From assembly GCA_002118135.1 (NCBI GenBank), contig BDIU01000157.1, positions 62,001 to 126,000 of the forward strand: a stretch of 64,000 nucleotides of DNA, in the 5' to 3' direction. Below, piece by piece: positions 55,201 to 64,000 of this stretch (position 1 is its first letter; each line of letters opens with the position of its first letter). The position numbers and the translations under genes are program-made. The DNA comes from Trebouxia sp. TZW2008. Taxonomy: Eukaryota; Chlorophyta; Trebouxiophyceae; Trebouxiales; Trebouxiaceae. The notes beneath the pieces are model-generated. The model saw only the letters and a program-made list of their open reading frames with translations. It did no database searches and was not told where the DNA came from.

Positions 55201-56266
55201 GCTAGCTGAATACATGCTCAACATGTGCACAGATCTGCACAAACAGACAGCGAGAGGCGCACATCATATGCAGTTTTCATGCAGTGTGTCCAACGCATCA
55301 GCACAAGGATATGGTTGTGAAGCAGGGAGTGACTAGCTGATGATCAAGGTGCATGTCGTGGGCGGACAGACAGCATGTGGGTCACACCTTTCATGTGTCA
55401 GATTGAAGGCATGCTTGACCAATACATTGTTTGCAACACTGTCCTCTGTGCCCTCTCGCCCAACAAGCAGCTGCCTTGCCACTGCATAGTAGCGTGCCTT
55501 GATGTCCTCCATGCTCCTTGTGATACCATTGGGAAACTGCAGCATGGCCATGAACATCATCACACAGGCATGGAAGTAAGTGTGCTGACTTGATTTTGCA
55601 CAGTGATCATGGCCCACGCTGATAGGCCGTAAAGACAATTGGTAAGCATGCTTGAAGCAGAGCTCGACGGCTCACCTCATATCTGTCAGCAATGATCAGA
55701 AAGCGCAGATCAAACAGCTCGCAGAGATCCAGCAGATAGTCTGTCTCTGCTCTAGTCCAAGCTGGGTCTTTAACAAGCACGTTCTCCCATTCATCATCAT
55801 CGTACTTAAATATGTAGAGCTGAGACAGCAGCTACCCTGTCAGACTGACTTCAAATTTGTATGCAACAGCTGCTTCCAGACCGCACACCTGCTTGTTGAA
55901 CTTGGCGAATGGATATGTCTCTTCTGCTTCTCGAAGCTTGCCAGCAGTATCCTTGAAGCATTTGACCCAATGATGCAGCGCAAGCGAATCTTTTCGCGCG
56001 GGGTTCGTAAATGGCCTGAACTGATAGGTTGATAAACCTTTCGATGACAATTTGCGCTTCTGCTTCAACCCGCTCAAAGCTGCTTTTTTGTTCAGATCCC
56101 CAGCCAAGTGCGATGGAGGTAATGGATGTGATCCGTCAAGCAAAGCGAATGCTTCCCTGCTCATCCCAGCCGGCCGCTGCATTCTCTCTTTCGTTTTCGG
56201 CGCATCCTGTTGAACGATTGGAGCGGAACCTCTTGGTACACCAAGGATGTCTTTCACGTCGGCCAT
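52294..56266 (-). CDS. SWC4: SWC4/DMAP1 homologue (SWR1 and NuA4 subunit)
   Basis: Eight exons: 56266-55889, 55819-55676, 55536-55388, 55100-54940, 54388-54157, 53210-53064, 52667-52610, 52371-52294; 448 aa, phases consistent. SWC4/DMAP1 is a nuclear subunit of the SWR1 remodeller and NuA4 acetyltransferase. Motifs: MADVKDILGVPRGSAP, YQFRPFTNPARKDSLALHHW, the SANT-like stretch DPAWTRAETDYLLDLCELFD then LRFLIIADRYE, MEDIKARYYAVARQLL, and ERKRGLEMMVSRTPQQEAEE. Later come PGVYARGRHTQDV, MGELGVPGPPAVPTRATCGA and a basic C-terminus (KRPRTSKKYSDD). Residues about 278-330 are Pro/Ala/Gln rich and come from the exon with tandem copies. It diverges from the protease gene. Confidence 0.93.
53268..53420 (+). 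mobile_element. Pogo-like MITE, decayed copy H
   Basis: CTCAATGTAAGGACAAGGCA, CTGCACTCTGACTGCAGTGC and CTCCTTGGTCAACG align with the family, but both ends are eroded. It is in an SWC4 intron. Confidence 0.65.
54488..54650 (-). repeat. Partial tandem copies of SWC4 exon 5 start
   Basis: Minus strand CTGCAG-CCCATGTCGCAGCCCC, then CAACAGGCCACCCCCTCAAG, and further upstream GCAGCTAATGCCACAACATC repeat the start of exon 5 (54388). Offsets are about 165 and 265 bp. A partial copy of the exon end also lies at 54000-54060. Confidence 0.75.
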
Positions 56267-56649
56267 GGCGGGTGTTCTGCTTGGCAAGACCTGCCAGTGG
56301 TGCACATCGATCAAGGCCAAGGCTCTCACACTGACCTATCTAGGTTTTGCACCTGCTCAAAGCAGCTGATGACACATCGCGAAGTAGTCATGGTGCTGCA
56401 CCCTTGCCTCCTGAGACGGTCTTGTCTCCCTTTAAGCTGGCTTGAACTAACAGCGCTGCAGAGTTCAGAGTATACCTCAACAATCAGCATCACTTGAATT
56501 GTGATCAGGGTAGCCAGAGGCCCTGCTCAAGCGTGCTCTCGAGTCGACCAACTGATTAGTTCTGTGGCGTGTGACGCGCACACCTTGCTGACAGCCATTG
56601 CGTGCCGTGTAGAAAGTTGGCACTACTTGAGACTGTAAAGCACGTCGGC
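56267..56649. other. Divergent promoter region of SWC4 and the protease
   Basis: 383 bp between the two start codons with no coding sequence. It must hold both promoters. Confidence 0.5.
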
Positions 56650-59071
56650 ATGACGGGGTGCAGGCGGCTTCTGGCCCCGTTGCTGCTGACTGTGGCGTTG
56701 CTTGCTCCGGTCTTTGTCACGGCGAAGCTGTCTGCAGACGTGACTCCATCTAGTTCTAGCGCCAATGGAACAGACTGGTGCGAGCCGTACAAGCCCTGCA
56801 ACGTGACCAAGACCAACTCAGCAGAGATAGAGTCCAGCTATGGCTTGGGTCTCCTGTCAAAGTACACTGGCTCAAAGTCAAACTACCAGTATGAAGACAC
56901 CACACCAGCTGCAGCTGTGGACTGGCGACTCGTGTTGTCTGGCTGGAGCGTGCGTGACCAGGGTACATGCGGTGAGTCAAGCTTCTTGTTGAAAGCCGCC
57001 CATAGAGCACATGCTGCTGGCCCATTTTGGCATTTTTGTCTTGTTTTCTGTTGTGCATACTATGCAAAGCTCAGCATGCCTTGGGATGATGATTTGTCAT
57101 CGCTTTTGGTGTTGCGCATACATGTGCAGTGCCATGCTCTTTTCAGCAAGACTCTTGTTCCAGCAACATCACAGCAATCTGACAACACATCAGGACATGA
57201 CATTGCCTCATTATGCATTGTGACATTATGCTCTGCTGTGTCTGCAGGTAGCTGCTACGCCTTTGCTGCAGCTGGGTCGTTGGAAGCGTTGATTGCCATC
57301 TACCGTAACAACAACGCTACAAGCGAGCTGTCCGAGGCTCAGTTAGTGGACTGCCTTCCAGCTGCTGACGTGGGTTGTGACTCAAACGGCAACTGTGATG
57401 GATGCCAGGGTGGTAAGCACGCGCTCTGTCATTGCAACTGAACTGCTGTCTTGTTATTTGGGGCTGTTTCATTATGTCATAGACTGCCTGAACCTTGTGG
57501 ACATATACTCATTGCCACTGTGAGGCACACCTGATCAGCCTAGTTGGCTGGCTAAAGCATATGTAAATTTACGTACTTTCTTTCTTCTGCCTCATGAAAC
57601 CATCGGCTGACTGGTGTCATTTGAAGGTGCCTCATGGAACTCTGAATTGCGCTGTGGAACTCTGAGCTGTGCTATGAATCTTGGAGCTGCCCTATCACAG
57701 CTGAGCTGCCCTTTAGAAAGTTGAGGTTCTAGGAATTGCAGTGCAGCTCTTGAGTTTGCCAACATGCGCTTTGTGATGTAGGGGACCCCTCATTGGCCTT
57801 GGAGTATTCGCTGGAAGCATGGGACGGTCTGGCCAGTGCTGTTGCCTACCCATACGGCGATCTGATTGACGCAGATCATGCTGGCACATGTGTTGTAAGT
57901 CTTAGAACATTTGCCATCTGCTAATTTCCTGGTTGCAAAAATCAGTTTGACATGTGTGTTGCTGTAGTGTTTTGCAATTAGCAGTCGTGAGACAGCTACA
58001 CACCGGCTTATTAGTGACATGACTGTTTGCCTGTCAGAGCTTGCAATGTTAACACATGAGTGACCTCATGAGCTGCACAGGTATTGGCACACTGCATGGT
58101 CATTGGCTTATTGATTTGTAGCAAGTCTGAAGTGTACAAACCAGTTTTGTCATGTTGTAGAGGCAGTCTGAAGTGTACAAGTAAGTTCTGTGATGTTCAA
58201 GAGCAAGTCTGAAGTGTACAAACCAGTCCTGTAGTGTTGTAGAGCGAGTTTGTAGTGTACAAGCAAGTCCTGTGATGCTACAGAACATGTCAGCAGAGGC
58301 TGGGACCAGCTTTGTCAGTGTGCAAAGGGTGCCTACCACGACCATGGGGCTGAAGCAGGCACTGACCAATCAGCCTGTGATTGTGGGAGTTGATGCTTCA
58401 GACTGGAGCGGCTACTACAATGTAAGCTTTGAATTGGCAAGACACTCATGTCATGAAAGCAAATGGCAATTTCTTTGAGCATATGCTGCATGCTGTGTTG
58501 CATTTTGAGCCCTTCCTGCAGTTGTACAGCTGGCAGTGTGGGTGGCATACATCAAACTCATATTGTCACCTGCAGCAAAGATTTGCACCATCTATGCAGT
58601 GGTGACTGCACTATTTGTGCATTGTAGAGAAAATCTTTGCTGTTTTCCAGGCAGCTTGCACTGACTGGCAGCTCATGTTGGCCATGCATGCCAATCATGA
58701 CCCAAAATATGATGGCAGTAACACCAATGAGCTTGTGTTTCTGGCTGCAGCAACAAGGCATCTATGATGGAGACTGCACGTCCACCACTCTCAACCATGC
58801 ATTGGTAATCGTGGGGTACAACAACATGAGCACTGGCGAGGAGTACTGGATTCTGAGGAACCAGTGGGGTGCCGACTGGGGTGCAGAGGGTTACATATAT
58901 CTCCCCATCAGCTCAGATGATGACAAAACAGGTGGAGCATGTGGTTTGCTGGGTGTCAAGAATGGATTTCCTCCTGTGTTCCCCTCTATGGCTGCTAGTA
59001 GTGCTGGTGTTACAGGTCTCAGCTTGGTCTTGCTTGTTGCCGGTGCCACCCTTGCATTGCTGCTTGCATAA
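56650..59071 (+). CDS. Papain-family (C1A) cysteine protease with C-terminal hydrophobic anchor
   Basis: Five exons: 56650-56971, 57248-57412, 57782-57894, 58284-58421, 58751-59071; 352 aa. It starts with a signal peptide (LLAPLLLTVALLAPVFVTA). The protease core shows VDWRLVLSGWSVRDQGTCGS with oxyanion Gln104 and catalytic Cys110 (SCYAFAAAGSLEAL), LSEAQLVDC, CDGCQGG, catalytic His262 (LNHALVIVGY) and Asn283 in RNQWGADWGAEGY, where most papains have NSWG. The stretch between signal and core is about 70 residues and lacks a recognisable I29 inhibitor prodomain. The last 22 residues are hydrophobic (TGLSLVLLVAGATLALLLA) after a Ser/Ala spacer, as in GPI-anchor signals or a tail anchor. It should act in the secretory pathway, vacuole or cell surface. 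Confidence 0.92.
58115..58283 (+). repeat. Tandem repeat, about 48-50-bp unit, in protease intron
   Basis: GCAAGTCTGAAGTGTACAAA and CCTGTGATGTT words repeat about 3.5 times just before the exon 4 acceptor. The last unit supplies the acceptor region (GATGCTACAG). Confidence 0.85.
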
Positions 59072-59116
59072 GCACTTGCATGAGGGACTCATGCAGCAGC
59101 AATGTGGGGCATTTGA

Positions 59117-59600
59117 TTAATCTACACTGGGTTGTTTTGGCACAGCATTGTGTGCCTGAGAGAGAGATGTGATTTTGAAGACAAAGCCCACGACTGCCCA
59201 AACTGGGCCAACACCAACTAAAACACAAGTTGTTGCATGACCCTGCAAGAAACGTGCTGTGCAACTTGATGTGCACATCACGAGAGTTCTCCTTGTGCTT
59301 GTGTTTGAACCTGAAGCATGTGACTCGCGACCACGCTGATCTTGGCAACAACAGACTACTCATCGGGATCGGTCATAAGCTTGCAGCTGCTTGCTTAGCG
59401 ACGTGTGGTCCAGCCATATGTCGCATCGCACATTCCCAAACACACGAGCTGCCGCTGCATCGAGCAGCCAGGATTGGACGTACGGTCGAAACTCGTCCTT
59501 GTGTCGATGTCGCACATTCACGAGGTTCATGTGCAGAAGTTTACTTGAACCGGATTTGAACAGTTCGATCGTGGCTTCGGAGCGTTGAACCGAGGCCTCA
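59117..59600 (-). CDS. Possible small membrane protein gene (tentative)
   Basis: A last exon at 59242-59117 would follow a CTTGCAG acceptor and code GHATTCVLVGVGPVWAVVGF then VFKITSLSQAHNA and a stop: one membrane helix with a short tail. An upstream minus-strand frame around 59600-59370 reads LVNVRHRHKDEFRPYVQSWL and RVFGNVRCDIWLDHTS and looks protein-like. I could not fix the join between them, so exon structure and start are open. No family recognised. Confidence 0.3.
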
Positions 59601-59683
59601 AGCCAGCATGCATTCGCTTTGTCACGGTAGCAGAACGCCATCAGCAGCATTTTTTTAGGTACCAACCTGCAAGTAACTTCACC

Positions 59684-62600
59684 ATGCTGTCGCAGATGGC
59701 ACATCGGCAAGTGCCGCTGGCGTGCGCTCATCACGCGGACGCTCGATGCCCTGTACGTCAGCATGTAGTATGCAGCGCACCTGGCAGGACCCGACGTCCT
59801 AGTTTGATCACGCCATTCCTTCCCGTCCGTCAATCGCCAGTTTCTCGGCGATCAGGATCGACACGAGCGGTTCCTAAAGCTATCTTCCAGCTCGGCCGTG
59901 CAGGAAGTAGTCCCGGCCTGACAGCGAACTGCTGGGAGCAAAACAAACAGAAGCCAAAATACTCCTCATTGAACAAAGATATCGAGGTCGATGTCTGCGT
60001 CGTGGGAGCCGGCATTGTCGGACTAACGACGGCGTACAATCTGACACAAGCAGGTCGTACCTACGACTGATCACAGCTCTGCACGCTTGCCTACGGGTTG
60101 CACGAGCTTGGGCAATGCCGTGGATTGCTTCTGAGCTTTCCCTGCGATTGATTCTGCCGACACTTTCAAGCATTTGTGGCCATGTGCACAGGCAAAAGAG
60201 TAGCTGTCCTTGAGGCTCGAGTAGTTGGAGGAGGGCAATCCGGGAGAGACACTGGAGAAATCAGTACCTGGAACAATCACACATACAAAATGCTAGAGCA
60301 ACTCTATGGCACAGAAAAAACTGCATTGGTTGCTGCAAGCCAGAAGGCAGCTCTCGAGTTTGTGGAGGATGTTGTCAAGTCAAAACGAATCAACTGTGGC
60401 TTTTCAAGGCAGGATGCTTTCGTATTTTTTGACAGCCCAAGTGTTGGGCCAGAGTACAAGGCGCTGCTGAATGCTGGCCTTCAAGATACAACAGAGGTCT
60501 GTGACTGTCAGCATGACCTGCTGTGCTTGTGAATGCATCCTAGCTGAGCTGCACCTTGTCCATTGTGTTGACTCATTGAACAACTTCTGCGTCTGGGCTT
60601 GTTGTGCCCAACAGCATATCTTGCATACAGGCTTGCCAATGCACCATCAGTTTGCTGTGCTTGACAGACTTTACCATCGATGTACAGTTCACTGTTTGTG
60701 CAGTGAATGATGTCATGTGTCTCATCGCCAGGTGGTTGGACTGTCACTCAACCCAAAGCAACCCAGGCCTCGCACTAAGCTGGTGTCTCTGCAGCCTTCA
60801 CGAGCTAATCTGCAGCTTCTTGAAAAGGCCCAAATTCTGCTGACTCAGGCTGAATTCTCTGGCAGCTCAGAAGAGGGTGGCATCAAGCATGCTCTTCAAC
60901 TGGCAGACGCTGCAGTGCTCAACCCTGTAGCCTACTTGAATGGGTTGGCAAAGGCCATCACAGACAAGGGCGGCAAGATTTATGAAGGCACACGATGCAG
61001 AAAACCTGACACGAAAGTGTTGGAAACTGACTCTGGCAACAAGGTGACACTTCGTATTCTCCTGTCTGACGCTTGTGGTCTGCTTCATGCTGCCTATGAC
61101 TAGCTTACTGATCTGACTTGTGCTTGCCATGCGCATCAGAAGCACAGCCTGTTTGTCAATCACATTGAGCAAAGCATATCAGGTCAAATGCAGCAGATCG
61201 GGCCTTTCTGCAGGGTGCATCTGGCATATAGCTGCACACGCTTACATCGCGGTCTCTTGTGCTTATCAGTAACAACCTCTTGTGTAACCCAAATGTGTGC
61301 ATTTGGGTTCAGGTGACTGCAAGGGAAGCTGTTGTTGTAGCCACTGCTCAGCCCATCACCAAGGACATCCCAGACTCAGTAGCGCATACTGCAGCAATTC
61401 ACTCCAAATCCTTTGCAAAGCGCAGGTGAGCCACACAATGGCTGGAAGCAAAGAACATTCTACGCCGTCACGCGTCATAACGGACACCTCTGTCTAAAGA
61501 GGCAGCCCAGGACTTGATGGCTGTATTATTTTCCCTCTCATGCTAGCCTTTGTGGCTTCACATCTGCCTGCGTTGCACCATCATCTTGTGCTCATCATTG
61601 AAAGGCTGCTTCAAAGACTGTGTACGAATGCCTTTCAGTTCATCATGACATATGAATGTAAGGAAGTGCAGACCCGCAACTGTGATGTTGACGTTGCAAT
61701 GTGTTTCAAACTAAACATCTGGTGTGATCTAGTGTCCTGTATGTGCTTGCGTGCTTGATAACAACCATAATGACTCTTGATGGCTGTACTGTGATACTTA
61801 GCATAGCTGTGCTGGAATGCTGCTGCTGTCATCTACCTCACTCACTTTGGCTGATCTGTGCAGATATGCCATCACGGTGAGTGTCTGCAAGAAGTCAGTG
61901 CGCAAAGGGATCTATTTTGACACAGCAGAATCCGACTGCACTGTCTCATATTGATGCTGCTACTACCTGTAGTACTCACTTTCGTTGATGTCTGCAGATA
62001 TGCCATCACACTGAGTGTTCCCAAAAAGTCAGTGCGAAAAGGGATCTACTTTGACACGGCAGACCCTCATCATGCTGTGAGGCTGGTGGAGGGAGGGGAT
62101 GGGCGCAAGGACCTGCTGCTGGTGTCAGGGGAGGAGCATGACCAAGGTATCAAGCCTGAAGAGTTTGCAGACTACTTTGGCAGGTATTGTCATTGGATGA
62201 CTTAGTGTTCATCAGCATATCCAGATCAACGTTCTTGCGCAATGGTCATGTTGCAGTCAGCATCATTGACATATACACACATATGCTTTGTTGTTAGACT
62301 GCCCCAGAACTTTCATTCACAATAATCAGGTCATCTGCGGTGAGCCGCTGTGATGATAGCCAGCGTACAGCGATGGAAGCTCAATCTTCAGCATATGACA
62401 ACTGAGTTGCAATTAGAGTAACACATACACAAAACAACTTGCAACATGATCCTGCAGCAATTAGGAACATTTAGCCCTCAGCAGGTCATTTGCTTGCTCA
62501 GCAACAATGCAAACCTCAAATGCAATGCAATGGATGAGGGACAAGCGTGACTTATGACTTGTGCAGGCTAGAGTCATGGGCCAAGGCCAGATGGGACTTT

Positions 62601-64000
62601 GCTGGGCCCAGAAAACAGCAGTGGAGCTGGGAGGTCAGCTGACACCCTGCCCTATGCATTTTGAACGCATCACATACAGTCACATGATTGTGCCCCAGCA
62701 GCATGCAGCTTGAATGCATGCATGCAGGGACACAAGATGTTTGAGCTGTCACCTGCTCGCATCCAATGCTGTCATGCAGGCCCACATTGCTTGCAGTGGT
62801 TTCAGAGTGCATTGTGTGTTGCAGCACTTGTATCACACGGGCCACACATTCTTGTCTCAAATGGCATCAGTGCATACACCGTCTGCTTGCAACCTTTGTT
62901 TCTTTCTGCAGATTTGGCAGAATGCAGAGAAGCTTGGCTTGTATGGCAAGAACACTGTGCCCACCAGCAATTACTACATTGGCGCAGGGGATAGTGGGAT
63001 GATTTTGACTGGTGGAACAGTGGGAGGCATGGTCATTTCAGGTTAGTGTGTTTAATGCAAGCATGGCATTCAATCTGCCTGCAACACCAACATGCTTTTG
63101 ACACCTGTCGAGTCCTTTGCAATGATTCCTTTGTTGTCAGTTTCAGGAGTCTCCTACATAAGGGAAAGAGGTGCATGCATGTGCTTTCTGAATCTGCACA
63201 AGCTTACGGTATGTGCGCTACATTATTGCACAATGCCACAGAATGAGACATGCATACTGGGACAACGTCTACGCCATGGCTTGTGCTGCCAAAGTCAGCA
63301 TATGCCTGACTTGCATGGAAATTTGCTGTAAAGCAAGTAGTTCACTGCACTACCAGCTACATGTCACAACTGTACAATGCGCAAAAGGCATTTTGCCCAT
63401 CATCAAGCATGCTCTGAGTTGATGTGTTTGGTGCAGATGCCATACTGGGTCGGGAGAATGAGTTTGCTGACTTGTATAGTCCCAGAAGGAGCTTGAGAGG
63501 TCCCCGCCTGTTGCCATCCTGGTCCCCAACTTTCTTCAAAAACACCATATCTGTGAGTCAACTATTGTGCACAACACGCAATCTTGTCACTGCTGAGTAC
63601 CACAGTCGACCTGGTGAGCACCATGTCATCATCTTTGACATTGACAATCATCACGTTTGCACCTGTTACCTCTGTTCATGCGGCATGTCAACGGCCTTGT
63701 ATGCAGCTGCTTGCTGAAAGCAACCCTTTGGCAACTTGAGTCACCCAAACTGTATGCAAGTCTTACTGACCTATTGGAAGAATTCATGCTTTGCTCACTT
63801 TGACCGCCTGCATTGGTCCTTGCCCTGTGATTGAGGGCTGCAAGAAAAAGGCTCAGCTACATGCACAGGAGCATTGCTGCTGAATGGTGGGTCAGCCATG
63901 AGGATGTGTGCTTACCTGCCTGCAAGTATTCAACCAATTTGGATGGCCATAAGTCAGTCAATGCGTACACTTTTTGGTAGGGACCAAACAGGGATTCATT
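59684..64000 (+). CDS. FAD-dependent oxidoreductase (DAO family), 3' end beyond window
   Basis: Eight exons seen: 59684-60053, 60192-60496, 60732-61043, 61313-61425, 61998-62183, 62567-62633, 62912-63041, 63437-63552; 533 residues so far, phases consistent, and the last exon ends at a GT donor. The start is an ATG opening an Arg/Ser/Pro-rich leader of about 85 residues, probably organelle-targeting. The FAD-binding motif is VDVCVVGAGIVGLTTAYNL, followed by VAVLEARVVGGGQSGRDTGE. Later segments include LNPVAYLNGLAKAITDKGGK, EAVVVATAQPI, KGIYFDTADPHHAVRLVEGG, SNYYIGAGDSGMILTGGTVG and DAILGRENEFADLYSPRR. The order matches bacterial glycine-oxidase-like proteins that end in a Rieske 2Fe-2S domain; that domain would lie to the right. 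Substrate unknown. Confidence 0.85.
61864..61948 (+). pseudogene. Decayed tandem copy of FAD oxidoreductase exon 5
   Basis: After a GTGCAG acceptor, ATATGCCATCACGGTGAGTG, then AAGTCAGTGCGCAAAGGGAT and CTATTTTGACACAGCAGA, repeats the start of exon 5 at 61998, offset 134 bp. It then diverges. The intact copy is the second one. Confidence 0.9.

Noticed and set aside
59360..59833. 157-codon minus-strand frame as a complete gene
   Set aside because: Its first half is antisense to the leader of the FAD oxidoreductase. Only the second half looks protein-like, and it was kept as part of a tentative small gene.
1..64000. tRNA and rRNA genes
   Set aside because: Looked for tRNA-like B-box sequence and rRNA-like conserved stretches while reading; none found with enough support to report.

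Overview
The window is nuclear DNA of a eukaryotic green alga. The genes are split into many short exons by GT-AG introns of about 50 to 1300 bp, and acceptors very often read CTGCAG or TTGCAG. The gene set includes plant-lineage members: a phytol/farnesol kinase with a plastid-type N-terminus, a BolA protein with a plastid-type leader, a plant-type cation efflux transporter and an SWC4/DMAP1 subunit. A trebouxiophyte-like chlorophyte is my best guess, by inference only. No rRNA, tRNA, CRISPR array or intact bacterial operon was seen. Gene models were built by hand: I looked for family similarity, then required GT-AG (once GC-AG) sites and matching phases, so every complete model sums to a multiple of three.

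Layout: tail of a WD40-like gene (<1-159); PRA1 protein (499-1940 +); ankyrin protein (2107-3035 -) divergent from a plastid-type conserved protein (3118-4357 +); zinc-site-less methionine-R-sulfoxide reductase (5098-6774 -); an 893-bp element with long inverted repeats (7211-8103); phytol/farnesol kinase (8390-11234 +); bromodomain protein (12577-19647 +); J-domain protein (20507-22194 -); unknown protein (22726-23554 +); NAD(P)HX dehydratase (24212-29033 -) divergent from tafazzin (29798-31774 +); frameshifted F-box/LRR gene (32057-33226 -); nSMase3/SMPD4-like protein (35178-44748 -); BolA (45364-46152 -); Mn-type CDF transporter (46962-51836 -); SWC4/DMAP1 (52294-56266 -) divergent from a papain-like protease (56650-59071 +); and an FAD oxidoreductase that runs off the right end (59684->64000 +).

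The genes do not form one pathway. They are housekeeping functions: membrane traffic (PRA1), lipid remodelling (tafazzin, SMPD4-like, phytol kinase), metabolite and redox repair (NAXD, MsrB), Fe-S biology (BolA), metal transport and chromatin (bromodomain, SWC4).

The most unusual feature is architectural. In at least seven genes an exon, usually with one splice site and neighbouring intron sequence, has been copied in tandem inside the gene, leaving one intact exon and one or more decayed copies. One set, three 110-bp exons in the SMPD4-like gene, has all copies intact and cannot be spliced together in frame, so the copies would have to be alternatives. A second theme is a family of about 174-bp pogo-like MITEs (CAGT...ACTG ends, TA target duplication), mostly in introns; one lies against a splice donor. 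A short bacterial-looking sugar-nucleotide epimerase fragment sits inside an SMPD4-like intron.
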